Shown here one piece after another: positions 25,001 to 37,845 of a stretch of DNA of 64,000 bases; the stretch's first letter is position 1, and each line of letters begins with the position of its first letter. A program made the translations under genes and the position numbers. Below the pieces are notes generated by a model. That model did not search any database, had not been told where the DNA came from, and worked only from the letters and a program-made list of their open reading frames with translations. Source of the stretch: Diabrotica undecimpunctata (lineage: Eukaryota > Arthropoda > Insecta > Coleoptera > Chrysomelidae); assembly GCF_040954645.1 (NCBI RefSeq), contig NC_092812.1, forward strand, positions 5,067,001 to 5,131,000, written 5' to 3'.

Positions 25001-25785
25001 ACTTCCGTGTAAAAATTTTAATAAAAAAATTGTTTTAGCCACGTACTAATAAAAGAAAATACAAAGAACTATCGCGTTTTATATTTTTAAACGAAAATTG
25101 CTTAAAAACTCTTTTATATATATGTAGTTATTTAGCAAGAATATTAACGCGATCGTAATATTTATGTTGAAAATTGGCATCGGACTTCTGTAAGTGACTG
25201 TTGTTTTATTTAAATTTAAGTATATATTTACCAATTATGTATAATATAAAAATTTTGTTCTTTCTTAAAAGTTTATGAAAAGTGCAAGTATGTAGGTACC
25301 TAACTAAGTAGCTATTTTTTTGTACTAATACCTAATTAGTTCTAATTCGCATAAAAATTAAACATATTTGACTAAGAAAACATGATAAACATTTGTTTTT
25401 ATTTGAAATGTATGAAGAAGGTAAAATAATATGCAAAATATCCATATTTAGGGTGACTAAGTTAAGAGTGCTTATGTATACAATTAAGAACAATGTGAAT
25501 ACTACGCTGCAAGTGACGTAGCTGCGCAAGGTTAACGCGAATTTGCACTTCGGAATAGATGGCCCTGCTAAGAACTATATAATTTTACCTTGGGTAAAAA
25601 CCTAAATTACAAAGTTATTCATATTGTCCTTCTCAGAACCATATACAGACGCAGCGGATGCGACAACAATAGCCGACGGATTTGCCGGGTACATACTTTC
25701 TAAAGGAAGGGATTATAATGACAAATTTTCCCCAGAACTATGTAAAACTAATAAATATTTTAATCTTTTAAAAGATTTCTGGAAA
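25001..25785. other. AT-rich stretch; unidentified frame near the end
   Basis: The plus-strand frame 25624-25833 (69 codons, non-ATG start likely) is protein-like (TIADGFAGYILSKGRDY) but I do not recognise it. It overlaps the start of the LINE downstream in a different frame. Otherwise nothing is visible. Confidence 0.3.
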
Positions 25786-28777
25786 CTAAAATTTACCCAA
25801 AGCTTTAAAAATTACAATTATGAATCTAAATAAAATAAAATTAAGACAACCAGTGCCTTGGTGGACGAGCGAAATCGCACTAGCTCTATCTATAACAAAA
25901 CGTGCGTTTAATAAACTTAAAAAGCATAATACGGAAGAAAATTTACTTAATTTTAAAAAACTTAGAGCAAGATCGAGATATCTCATAAAAAAAAGTAAAA
26001 GAAATACATGGGAAAATTATGTTTCTTTTATAAATTCATTGACCCCTTCAGCTGTCATTTGGTCTAAAATTAGTAAACTCAAAGGTTACAACTCTTTTAG
26101 ACAAATAAACTCCTTAACTCATGGTCAAACACTAATTACTTGCCACAAAGCTATTGCAGAAACATTTGCTGATATTTATCAACAAAATTCTAGCAATAAT
26201 GATATACCTCAGGAAATGTTAACGCACAAGGAAACTATAGAATCCTCTATTATCACCATAAACGATACCAATGATCCTTTAAATATCGCTATAACTCTTC
26301 AAGAATTAGAATTTGCTATTTCTGATTTAAAAAACGCCTCGGCTGGACCAGATGACATACCACCAATATTTATAAAAAACTTGCCATTTACAGCTAAACT
26401 AGTTTTATTAGATTTATTTAATACTTGTTTTCTAAAACATAAATTTCCTGATCTTTGGTCCCAGGCTGTAATAATTCCCATCATCAAGCCCAACAAACCT
26501 AAAGATAAGCCCACTTCTTACCGCCCCATCTCGCTAACCTGTAGTATGTGTAAAATCCTGGAAAAAATTTTAAACCTTCAACTAGTATGGCACCTGGAAA
26601 ATAGTAATCTCCTTTCCCCTTATCAAAGTGGCTTTCGAAGAGGTAGATCGACGTCAGATAACCATGTTACATTACAAACCTCTATTAATGAAGCTTTTGC
26701 AAACAACCAAAAACTGATTGCTATTTTTTTTTGACATAAGCCAAGCTTTTGAGAGAAATTGGAGACACTGTATTTTGAAAAATCTAAGCGATAACGGGAT
26801 TTAAGGTAACATACTAGCATTTGTAAACAATTTTTTAAATAATCGATCAATAGAAATTAGAACAAATGGCCTTAAAAGCTCAACAAGAACATTAGATAAT
26901 GGTATCCCTCAAGGTTCCATCATAAGTCCAACATTATTCTTAATAGCTATTAATAGTGTTATTCATGAAATTAGAGCACCAATTAAAGCCAGTCTTTATG
27001 CTGACGACATCGTCGTTTATACTAAATCAAACAATATAAAATCGGCAACTAAAATTTTACAAAAATTTTTAACTCAGATTGAAAATTGGACGTTAAAAAC
27101 TGGGTTTAAATTCTCTACAGAAAAAACGCACTACATAATTTTTAATAAAAACAGATCTCGGTATTCAACTTACCTAACTTTAAATAATTTAGCATTAAAA
27201 CAATCAGAAGAAGTTTATTTTCTAGGTTTAACTTTTACCAGAACCTTAAATTGGAACTTGCATATCAATAATCTACAACATTCCTCTCAATCTAGCTTAA
27301 ATATACTCAAAATTATGTCTAATAAAGTTTGGGGCGCAGATACTAAAATATTAATAAACTTATATAAATCACTCATTAGGAGTAAACTAGATTTTGGTTG
27401 CATTTGTTATAACTCTGCAAGCAAAACTACCTTAAAAAGGCTTAACGGTATTCAATCTACAGCTTTGAGATTAGCACTTGGTGCATTTAGAACTAGTCCC
27501 ACTAGTAGTTTACAAGTCCTAGCTAAAGAGCCACCTCTAAACATGAGGCGACAACAATTATCACTAAACTATATTGCCAAAATTTCAATTCAAAAACAAC
27601 ATCCTTTTCTCTCAAATTTTCCACCCTGGCATCCTCTCTTTTAAAAAGGCAACAAACTGTATTCCTCTAATAGAAAGAATAAAAGTCACAAATTTTAACA
27701 TGGATCAACTTAGTCTATTGCTATATACAAATGCAATATCTCTCCTCCATGGACAACCCGCCTACTCACCATTGACCTAACACTAAGAAAGTATCCCAAA
27801 TCATATACAAACTTCTCGATAATTAAACATCTTTTTGCAGAAATCATATCAAATTACCCCAACTACTTACAAATCTTTACCGACGCCTCTAAAACCGAAG
27901 ATGGACATGCTGCTGCTTACTATTCTGATGAAGAGAACTCCTACAGCATACACTTACCTACAAATTATAGTATACTCACAGGTGAAACCACAGCTATATT
28001 AAAAGCCTTAACTTTTTTCAAAACGAGTAACAATATGAAGTGCGTCATCATTACAGATTCACTTAATGTCTTATTAAAATTAAAGCAAATTTATACAACA
28101 AATCCCATTATACAAACAATAAAAAATGAATTAGAAACACTTCATTCCATGGGAAAGGACATAGCTTTCATTTGGGTACCATCGCATACTGTAATCTGGG
28201 GAAATGAAAAAGCAGATCAACTAGCAACTACAAGCCGTATCAACTTAGAAGATACTACAAAAATGACAAAATATCCTTATTGTGACATGAAACATCTGAT
28301 TAAAGATCATTGCAGTAACATTTGGCAAAATTACTGGGAAAATTCAGTAACGAAATTAAACCCAATATGTCCAAAGGTGAACAGCTCTTTAAATAACCCC
28401 ACAAGTAGACGAGATCAAGTAATTATAAACCGTTTAAGAATTGGTCATACTGCTGTCACACACAAATTTTTAATCACTAAAGATCCACCGCCAATTTGCA
28501 ATAACTGCTCCACTTCATTGACAGTGAATCACTTCCTACTTGACTGCCCATGTTTCCAAAATCAAAGAAGAATGCATGGAATTCCAGACGACCTCAAATC
28601 CATCTTGACAGATAAGAATTTAAATGTATTAAGTTATTTAAAAGATATACAATTGTATAATACTATTTAATGTACATAATCGTATTAAAACTATTGTGTT
28701 TGTCATCCCACTAATAACCCTTCGTGGTTTTTTAGATAAAAAGTGTTTTAAATAAAAAAAAAAAAAAAAAAAATTCA
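25786..28777 (+). mobile_element. I-clade-like LINE: RT, RNase H, zinc knuckle, poly(A)
   Basis: The element is 5'-truncated, with no endonuclease recognised. From 25820 a 304-codon frame carries a pre-RT linker (RQPVPWWTSEI) and RT blocks (LKNASAGPDDIPP, SYRPISLTCSMCK, YQSGFRRGRST). After a frameshift at about 26733 come FDISQAFE, GIPQGSIISPTLF, SLYADDIVVY (YADD at 26997-27008) and the thumb. Another break near 27640 precedes an RNase H domain with FTDAS, GETTAILKAL, IITDSLNVL, WVPSHTVIWGNEKAD and QLATT, supplying all four acidic positions. The C-terminus has CNNCSTSLTVNHFLLDC, a CCHC-like knuckle, then a stop at 28670. A leader-free 3' tail ends in a poly(A) at about 28757-28775. RNase H plus poly(A) separates it from the RTE copies. 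Confidence 0.83.
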
Positions 28778-29794
28778 AAAATAATATGAACTAAGTTATA
28801 ATGAGACGGAACAATTCCTTTACTTAAAAGCTGCTGTAATGGTTATTTACACCTTTTATAAGTTTTTAGATACATCTATAAATAACTATAAAGTAAAATA
28901 AAAAGCACAATTAAATCTTTGTTTGTTTTTCGTGAAATATCAAAATTTGCATTTTTGTTGTATGGTTAGCAAAGCGGTATGTATCTAAATCTAAAAACCG
29001 GCCCTTTGTGCTATAAATATTATTTTCCACCTTCACTTGTTTCATGCAAATGTGTGTGTTGACATGGTTTCACACCACTTGTGGCCCATTGTAATGTATT
29101 CATTAAGGGAATAGAGATTTATCTATTAAGCTATTCATCTCAATTTTATGCCGCTTCATAAACAATTTACATAGGATTATACACGAGAGCAGGGCTAACA
29201 TTATTGGTAATAAAAACTCGACAGTGTTGCGGAAAAGTGCCATTACCAGTTTTTTTTTTATTTTTGGAAAAAATATGAGAATAATAAATTAACAACAATT
29301 TCCACCTATGAAAAAATCAGTGCTTATAAAGAGAAATATGGGATATGAATAAAACACTATGATCTAATCCGTATTGAAAATAAGTTCAGGTTGTGTTATG
29401 TTGCGAAAAATGTACTTATAGTCTTTATAATCTACATGTTGGTTAGTTGATGATACATTTTTTTACTTGTTTTATAGGTTGTAATCTATAACTAATTTTT
29501 CTGAAGCTATTTTTTTGTCGCATCTTAATACAATTTACCAGTTTTATTGGGAATAAACCACGACTTTATGTAATGAGTTTTTGCACAAGAGGGAGACACT
29601 GGGCAATTTACTATTTTAATATACTGTAAACTAAAACTGTAAATAGCACTAAATATATCTAACCAGTGATTAAATAGTAAATACTAATATACAGTATATT
29701 ATGTATGATTCTTAAAATGATCTAATGAACTAATAAATCGTCATATCTGCGAATAGTCACTAACTGACATTTTAACTTTAACAGTCTTTAACAA
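28778..29794. other. AT-rich stretch with no recognised feature
   Basis: No gene, RNA or repeat family is recognised. A pair of related phrases, AATATACTGTA (about 29619) and TACAGTATATT (29691), could form a weak hairpin. Confidence 0.4.
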
Positions 29795-30298
29795 AATGAG
29801 CGCCATCTTCAAAAGTCACAACATATCCCTAGATACAAAAATGAGACATTTGAGATGCTATGTTTTCTCTGTGTTGTTTACGGGGCGGAGGCATGGACGC
29901 TTACAGACACCACTATTAAAAAACTTGAAGCATTTGAGATGTGGCTTTATAGAAGAATGCTGAGAATATCATGGACAGCAAGGATCACGAACAAGGAAGT
30001 TCTAGAAAAAATTAAGAAGGAACCAGAGATTGTGTTTATGATCAAACACATAAAATTGCAATATCTGGGACACGTTATGAGAAATCAGCACCGTTACTCC
30101 CTGCTGCAGTCTATATTGCAAGGTAAAGTCAAAGGTAAGCAAGGACCCGGTAGAAGGAGAATATCATGGCTGCGGAATTTAAGAACATGGTTTAAGAAAA
30201 CCTTAACGGAGCTGTTTTGAGCCGCAGCGAGCAAGGTCATGATTGCCAATATGATTTCCAACATCCGAAACGGATAGGAACCAAAAGAAGAAGAAGAA
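29795..30298 (+). mobile_element. RTE LINE 3'-end fragment (RTE-4)
   Basis: The C-terminal region of an RTE polyprotein is present: YGAEAWTLTDT, YRRMLRISWTARITN, IKLQYLGHVMRN, RRRISWLRNLRTW, then LTELF and a stop, with an additional 3' untranslated piece and an AAAAGAAGAAGAAG tail at 30285-30298. The 121-codon frame 29855-30220 is open. 5' truncation removed the catalytic RT core. No convincing target duplication was found. It shares wording with RTE-3 and RTE-6. Confidence 0.85.
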
Positions 30299-30669
30299 CT
30301 GTAAGGTAAGACTTATTTTTATATTTTCTTACTGTGCATAAAATCATTAACTACATCAGAATGCTCTAAAAGCTAATACATAATTAAGCGGTAAAAATCA
30401 CTAAGTAAGAATCAGATAATAATAAGATATGCTAAAACTGTTTAAGTGAGTTAATGAGTTTTCGTAGATTCTAAAAAAACAATAATTTTATAGTCATAGT
30501 CATACTTTATTGATCCTTTAAGACATTCAAAATAAATGTATAGAATACGTCACTACAGAATTTAGTATAAAAAACATTAATGTGTATAATACAATACTGA
30601 CGGTGTAAAAAAAATTGACAAAACATAAAATATATAAAATAACATTTTACATAAGTAAAATATGAAGCT

Positions 30670-31747
30670 TAAAATACACTTGGCATTTGTGGACCTGAAA
30701 AAGGCGTATGACTCTGTACCAAGGTCAGAACTATGGGAGGCAATGTACAAATTAGAAATACAGACGGAACTCATAGAAGCTACAAAAGCTCTGTATAAAG
30801 AAAATAAAGTGTCCATTAAAATGGGAACAAGAATCATAGGAGACTTCACCACAATAAAAGGGCTCCTGCAGGGTTGTTCCACATCTCCAACCCTATTCAA
30901 AATATACTTAGAGAAAGCCTTGACAACATGGAAAAGAAAATGCGAAGGCATGGGAGTACCGGTACGGAACGAATACCTATATACTTTAAGTTTTGCAGAC
31001 GATCAAGTAGTGATTGCACAAGACCAAGACGACCTCAGCTACATGATGAAGAAACTACAAGAAGAATATACCAAGGCTGGCCTAGATATTAACCTCGCGA
31101 AAACAGAGTACCTATCTACAAGTGAAGAAGACATAGAAGATCTACAAATTGATGACAACGTAACAATTAAAGGAAAGGATAAATTCAAATACCTGGGGTT
31201 TATAATCACGAAAAAGGCAACAACAGAGGAAGAAATTACACAAAGATTGGGACAAACAAGAACAGCAATCCGACAACTTAACTCAGTATGGTGGGATAGA
31301 CACCTAAATATGAAGACAAAAACGCAGATTTATAAAACATTAGTGCTAAGTATTATGACATATGGTGCTGAAAATTGGATCATAAACAAGAAAAACAGCA
31401 GAAAGATAGTAGCAACAGAGATGGAATGCCTGCGAAGATGCTGCAGAGTAACAAGAATGGATAGGAGAAGTAATGACGAAATAAAGCAAAGAACATCAAT
31501 AGAAACAGACATACTAACATATATAGAACAAAAAAGACTAAAGTGGTATGGACATGTAAGAAGAACTAGAGACAGCAGATGGATAAAGAGAATAACCGAA
31601 TGGAGCCCCATAGGAAGGAGGAAAAGAGGACGACCCCGAAAATCCTGGAGGAACGAAGTAGACAACGCCATGAATAAGAGAGGACTAAACGATGGAGAAT
31701 GGAACAACAGAGAGAGATGGAAACGGTTGAGCGAGGGAAGGCAGTGA
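30670..31747 (+). CDS. Reverse transcriptase C-terminal half, still open
   Basis: This frame is uninterrupted for about 359 codons and ends at TGA 31745-31747. The apparent ATG at 30662 comes from the target duplication, not from the element, so the authentic start is lost. Visible motifs are FVDLKKAYDSV (first catalytic Asp), GLLQGCSTSPTLF, SFADDQVVIA (FADD at 30992-31003), FKYLGFIIT and YGAENWII. A C-terminal RKRGRPRKSW precedes a final WKRLSEG. Fingers and endonuclease are absent, so the protein would not work alone. The lack of stops or frameshifts over 1.08 kb is unusual in this window and suggests a recent insertion. Confidence 0.8.
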
Positions 31748-31774
31748 ATACTGTAGAATCCCTAAATATATATA
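30670..31774 (+). mobile_element. 5'-truncated LINE nested in the CR1-like LINE (LINE-7)
   Basis: A 14-bp duplication, TAAAATATGAAGCT, flanks it at 30656-30669 and 31775-31788. It begins in the middle of the RT domain and ends about 27 bp after the stop with a TATATATA tail. It is younger than the surrounding CR1-like copy. Its protein wording differs from the RTE-1/RTE-2 family, so it is a separate lineage. Confidence 0.88.
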
Positions 31775-34640
31775 TAAAATATGAAGCTACTGCAGTTTGT
31801 CCTCAAGATATTCATTTTTAGAGTAATATGCTTTTCTTAAGAGTAAATCTTTAACATTTTTTTTTAAATTTAGAGATAAGTAGTATTTGTTTCACAGTTT
31901 TTGGCAAATGATTGTATAAGGTCAGTCCCATATATCTGAAGCAATTTTGAAATTTGGATGTTCTGTGTTTAGGAACTCGTAAAGATTCAGCACTTCTTGT
32001 ATTGTAATAGTGATTGTCTGAATTTACTGGAAATGTATTGATTTCCTCTTTGACATAAAGTAAACATTTATAGATATATAGGCAGTAGAAAGTTAAAATT
32101 TGATGTTTAATAAAAACTGGTTTACAAGACTGTTGATAATCCAAATTAAAAATTTTACGGATAATTTTTTTTTGGTTAATGAACACTTTGTTACTATCTA
32201 CTGAATTCCCCCACAAAATTACATTATACTACATGTGGCTGTAAGCAAGTCTATAATAAACGTTCATTAATGCCGAGATGGGTAGTGTGTTTTTAATTCT
32301 AGATATAGCATAAAAAGCTTTATTCAATTTCATGTTCACTGAATTCACTTGCTCTGACCATTTAAGATTACAATCAATGAATACACCCAAAAACTTTGTA
32401 GAGTGAGTGGAAGATAACATATTGTTTCTATTATGGATGGTTAAGATATAGTCATATTTCGATGAGTTGTATGAATGAAAATAAATAATTTGCGTCTTGT
32501 CAATGTTTAATATTAGTTTGTTGGTATTACACCGGCGTATAAAGCAGTCAACAACAGTCTTCATTGTCATTTTTAATTCCTCGAGGGTACGTGCAGAGAC
32601 TATTAACGAGGTATCATCAGCAAAAATTGATATTATAAGTGCCCTCATGTGATCTGGTAGGTCATTATTAAAAATTAGGAATAATAATGGTCCCAGCACG
32701 GATCCCTGTGGTACTCCTTTATTTGTCGTGTATGGTTCTGAGCTTGATTCTTTCATCTTAACAACACTCTTTCTGTCACTTAAGAAATTTATTATCCATT
32801 CTAGAAATATCCCTCTAAAACCAACGTTATATAATTTATTGCGAATAAATGTTATGTCTAAGCAGTCAAAAGCTCGTGATAGATCAAAAAATAGTCCTGC
32901 CACGTGGTTTCTACTATCTAATTCATCATAAATACGCTCAAACAAGCTGCATGCAGTCGTGAGTGTTGACTTTTTTTATCTAAAGCCGTGTTGGGTTGGA
33001 GTTATTAAATTGTATTCTTCTATAAAATTTAACATTCTGTTGTATACAACCTTCTCTATTACTTTTGAAATTATGCTAAGGACAGATACTGGTCTATAAT
33101 TTGAAATATCATGAGGGTCATTCTTTTTAAAGATTGGAATAACTTTTGCCATTTTAAATATGGATGGAAATTGGCTGGTTGTTATTGAGAGATTAACTAA
33201 ATGGGTTAAAGAAATCGATATATGATCACTTATCAGTTTTATTATTTTTACAGATATGTTATCAATACCAGTACTAGGCTTATTTTTTAGTTGATCGATT
33301 GTATTTTTCATTTCAATTGGAGGTACGGGTAAAAAGAAAAATGTTTTGTTACACATTTTTGAGGTAGTACAAGAAGAAGGTAACGATGTGCCAAAATGAG
33401 TTTGAAGATTGTATTCTGTAATTGTAGCAAAATATGAGGCAAACGAATTAGCAATATCACAAGAATAATATCAGACCCGTTCTTTTGCCTACCAGCTTCA
33501 CTGTTTGCTAAATTCCAAATTGTTTTTGGTATATTGTAAGATTGATTAATTAAGTCACTATGAGTTTTTTTTAGTATTTATTAATAAAAAATTATATTCT
33601 TTTTTTGCCTGTTTATAGGTATCTTGAGACTCGAGACTCCCTATATTTTTTTCTATCCAGTGTAGATTTTTTAGTTTTTCACTAGCGTGTCTTACCTCGT
33701 TTGTTACCCACGTAGCCTTATTTGTTTTGTGTGCTTTATACCGTGTTTTTATTGGACAATATAAATTTAGATTGTAATCTAAAATGCTAACAAATGAATT
33801 TGTGGCATATTCAGCATTCAATTGTGAATAAACTTCATCAAAAACTGTAGAAGAAATCCCTGCTTTAAACATCAGCATATTTTCATCTGACATATCCCTG
33901 TAACTGATGGGGTTTTTTATCTTTTTTTGATACTTTATTGGCTTGCAAATTTACACTAAATCAAAATACTTTAAGGTCACTGATGTGTCCCTCTAACACA
34001 TTTAATTTTAAAGATGTGGTTTGATATTTGTCAATATGTAGTCCAATTTTGTAGATGATGTTTTACCCACTTTATCTACGAAAACTCTTGTAGGAGCCTC
34101 AGATGTGACTCTCAGATTATAACTTACTAAAAACTCGTTAAAAGATTGCTTATTATTAGACATGACAAGATAATCAATGTTTAGATCCCCACAAATATAA
34201 ATATCATGATATGACTTACTGCATAGCTCCAATATATTATGTAATTTACACAGAAAACTCTGAACTTCTCCTGATGGCGAACGATAAACACTAATAACAC
34301 AAATTTTCCTATTGGCTATAAACAAAGAAATCGCACAGCACTCACACACCATTTCTTCACTAAAGTTAGAGACATTTAATGTTTTGAATTTAATATCAGT
34401 TTTGATGTAGATGATGGATCCTCCATGGATATGGAACTTTCGACAAAAATAAGAGGCGATGTTGTATCCATTCAGGGTCATAAATTGGATGTTTTCTTCA
34501 GTACACCAATGTTCTGATAGACAAATTATATCAGGTGTTTCCTGCAATGTTAAGACTTCAAGTTTGAGTAACTTATTTGTCAAAGATTGAGCATTTAGTT
34601 GCAATATTTTTAAACAACTGTCTGGTAATGATAAAAGTAA

Positions 34641-35764
34641 CGTTTCTCTTGGATTTACTTGACTAAAAAAGAGTCTGGTATATCTTCTCCAGTTGACAGA
34701 CCTCTATTGTGATACTCTCGATCTAAGAATCTTCTTCCTAACCTAAAGTTAAATCGTTCAATGCTAATTTTTTTATTATTACTAGTGCAGCATTGTGTAA
34801 ACAGACACGGAATAATGACTTCTAGATCATTAAAACTGGTTAAGTTAGCATTGACAAAGGTAAGTAAAAAAAATAAATATTATTGCAACGAGTTTGTATT
34901 TTATGTATTTTATATCATTTCCATTTCGGAGAATGTGAAGGTGGGAGGACCTGCAGACGTGACTTTAGAGGTCTACCCTTGTAATGAACCGCGGAACATA
35001 ATTTGGGTAATTTAAATAGGTACACTGGAGTTTTTCTAATACAATGCTCATAGATTGTAATTGTGTGTTTAGAATTAAATAAATTCGTAAGTGCTCGAAC
35101 AGTTCGATGTTCTTTCCTTAAAATACATTTAAAAAAATATACAGTGTGCTTAAAAAATACCACGTGTATTTATTAATATTTTTAATAAATTACCCTACAC
35201 AATTATTGTTACATAATTACATTGTCTAATTTATAGTGTCAAAAGAAAGCTTTCGCATGTACATCCTATTCGAATTTTCAATATTTTTTGAGACCACTTC
35301 ATTTAAAAAGTAACATTTTTTACACTTTGGAATGATCCAGTATCTAAATGGTTTAGGTTACGGCAAAATGGTTTCAACTTTCCTGTCACCAATTTCATTC
35401 CTCTTCATGAAAATACGAGTAAAAATATCAACTTTTTAAATTCTAGAATCCAGTATATATAAACGCAGACCAAGAAATAAGTCTAGAAGACGACTGTAAG
35501 AATACGATAAACGCAAACATCTCCGAGATAAGGCCAAACCAAATGTGTGTTGTAGTAGAATCACAGGTTGGTGACCAAATGGCAGCGGAAAAAGACATAG
35601 GTCTAAACGACAGTTCCATAAATTCAAACAACTGTGAGACTGGGTTCAGCCAAACATATGGTGCAGCTGCAACAAAGATTGGTAATTGTAATACTGACTG
35701 GACAAATTTGTTTTCTTTGTCCAATTTTTTTTACACTCTAAGAAGAAAGTAATCATTATTTCAG
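34641..35764. other. Mixed non-coding; LINE leader then unassigned DNA
   Basis: 34641-34760 probably continues the CR1-like element upstream of its endonuclease (an in-frame stretch LLLSLPDSCLKI precedes it). The minus-strand frame 34915-35163 (82 codons) is unrecognised. From about 35448 a plus-strand frame (VYINADQEISLEDDC) follows a TTCTAG acceptor-like site and runs to 35752. It could be an upstream exon of the next gene relic, but I could not find a splice that keeps the frame. Confidence 0.35.
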
Positions 35765-37845
35765 GAAACGACCCGTATAATTGAGATGGCTTCATGCAGT
35801 AAATTTTCAAACCCCAAGGAACAGTTCGAGTACTCGACTTTATCCGTGGCAGACAATTATGTTGTAAGGATAATTTTGTATCTTATGATTGTTAATTACT
35901 AGAACCTGGTTTAAACAGTGCTTTATTACGATGTTTTTTTACTCTAGGATGAAACGGATGACCACAACTCCGTTAAGGATAAAAATTGGGAACCAAATGA
36001 GGAGTCAGAAAGTAGCAGTGAAGGTGAACAAGAAGATAATTTAGAAGAAATCCCTTTACAAAGTCAAGCAGCTCCTCCCAAGAAAAAGCGATGTCGTTGG
36101 ATAAAAGCAGATCCTTCTAATTGGAGTAGAAATATTGAGAGGAAAAAAATGTTTGATTGTTTGCCATATAAAACAAAAAAAGAAAGACCTGCAAAAATTC
36201 CTCAAAAAGTTAAATGTGACACTTGTAAATTTAAATGTAATACACATTTTAGTGATACGGATAGGCTTAAAATTTGCAAAGCATTTTGGGGTCTTTTTAG
36301 TTATACCAGGCAAAAGGATTTTATCTTAAAATTTATAACATCAAAACCACCAGCGCGACCTGGAGCAAATGTGGAACCTTCCAAAGAGCGAAAGCGTAGC
36401 AGGGAATGTTACATAATGAAAAACGAGGTAAGATACAGGGTATGTCAGAAGTTTTTTCAAAGAACTTTAAACATTATCAATGGTCCTATAAATAGAGCTT
36501 TTGAAGGTAGCGAGAATGGAAATTTTACGGCGACTGATAAGCGTGGTAAGAAGACTCCTCACAATAAGTGTAAAGACGATGATATGGCTTTTGTTAAATA
36601 GCACATTGAGAGCTTTTCTGTAATGGAATCATATTACTGCATGAAAAATATTCAAAGGCGATATTTAGATGCAAAATTGTCCATCACAAAAATGTACTTC
36701 TTGTATAAAGAGTACTGTAATTAAAATAATCGCATTCCGGTATCACACTCAATGTATAGAAACAATTTTTGCAAGTCGTATCATTCTTCGTCCCTAAAAT
36801 GATTAATGTTCCACGTGCCATACCTTTAGTAAAGCTAAGAGAACAGGGACATTAAACGACCAACTTGCAGTCGATTACAATAATCATATAAAGCGAAAAT
36901 ATGAGTCAAATTTAGCTTAAGTACAAGATAAAGTCAGATCTAATGAGGATCCAACATTTATGTCTGTTACATTTGATATACAAAGTGTGCTCCAAATACC
37001 TTCTGGTGAAGAATCGCTTTTATACTATTGTAGAAAGTTAAGTATTGACAACTTAACAATTTATGAGTCTAGAGTTCCTAACGAGGCATACTGCATTGTT
37101 TGGTCGGAAGTAAATGGTAAATGAGGTAGCAACGAAATCAGTATTGCCCTAATGCAGTGGATCACCAAACTTCCGAACAGTATCAAAGAAATATCCCTGT
37201 TTTCTGACACATGCGGAGGGCAAAACAGAAACCAGCACATAGCAGCCCCACTGCTGTTTCTTACTCAAACCACAAACGTTGATATTATTGAGCAAACATT
37301 TTTGGAGTCTGGCCATTCTTTCATGGAAGTCGACAGTATGCACAGCGTAATCGAGAGAGAAAAAAGCATGAGAAAGACCAGATCCAGCAGAATTAATAAA
37401 AGGGCTAATCCGTATCATGTTAATCAATTAAGTTTCTTCGATATAATTGATCATAAAGACCTTAGTACAAGAATGATTAAAAATCGCCTTAAAGATACTG
37501 ACGGTAATACGGTAAAATGGCTTAAAATATAGTGTCTACCTTATGAAAAACAATATCCAGGTCTAATTAAATTCTGTTACTCATATTGGATCCTACATGA
37601 CTCTTAATGTTTGTAAAAGAGGTCGCCAAAATACAATTACAGATATCAAAAAAGCTTACCATCAACAATTTCCCATAAGCATTCTGAAGAAACAAGACTT
37701 AATGAAACTTTGTCCTAAAAGTATTATACCGGAAGAGCTACATCCCTGGTATGAATCGTTAGCCGTCACAAACAATATTTCAGAATATAGTGCAGAACCT
37801 GCTAGAAAAGACGACGAAGAAGATCAAGAAGATGAAAGTGAATGA
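35765..37845 (+). pseudogene. Transposase-like protein relic with SDTCGGQNRN motif (family copy 1)
   Basis: A TTTCAG acceptor-like site at 35764 precedes an open frame with ATG at 35786 (MASCSKFSNPKEQ). A likely intron at 35864-35947 (GTAAGG...CTCTAG) joins ADNYV to DETDDHNS in phase 0. The second exon has an acidic stretch, a basic block (PPKKKRCRW), NWSRNIERKKMFDC, and a Cys cluster (CDTCKFKCNTHF). A TAG at 36599-36601 is followed in frame by HIESFSVMESYY. Later, across several breaks, come SVTFDIQSVLQIPSGEE, LFSDTCGGQNRNQHI, FLESGHSFMEVDSMHSVIE and an acidic C-terminus ending at 37845. I recall this layout from insect proteins annotated with DUF7869. The acidic residues in SDTC, ESGHS and VDS could be catalytic, but that is inference. 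It is dead. Confidence 0.7.
35864..35947 (+). other. Likely GT-AG intron (84 bp)
   Basis: The donor GTT|GTAAGG and the acceptor TTTTTACTCTAG|GATGAA flank an AT-rich 84-bp segment. The upstream exon from ATG 35786 is exactly 26 codons and the downstream frame continues without a break, which supports splicing. Confidence 0.65.

Larger units (their letters stand above)
30490..34640 (-). mobile_element. CR1-group-like LINE, long but decayed, hosting a nested LINE
   Basis: Read from 34640 down the minus strand, it starts with an APE-type endonuclease (LQLNAQSLTNK, CLSEHW, SVYRSPSG, GDLNIDYL, SSTKLDYILTN). A linker with KATWVTNEVR comes next, then RT blocks: KNKPSTGIDNISV, NYRPVSVLSIISKVIEK, THGFR written as TQHGFR, LFFDLSRAFDCLD, GVPQGSVLGPLLF and SIFADDTSLI (FADD at 32613-32624). 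The C-terminal NHYYNTRSAESL and LYNHLPKTVK are common in CR1/Jockey-type elements. Frameshifts or stops separate at least five segments. The 3' end near 30490 shows repeated AGTCAT units instead of poly(A). A second LINE is inserted at 30670-31774 in the 3' untranslated region, in the opposite orientation. Confidence 0.82.
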
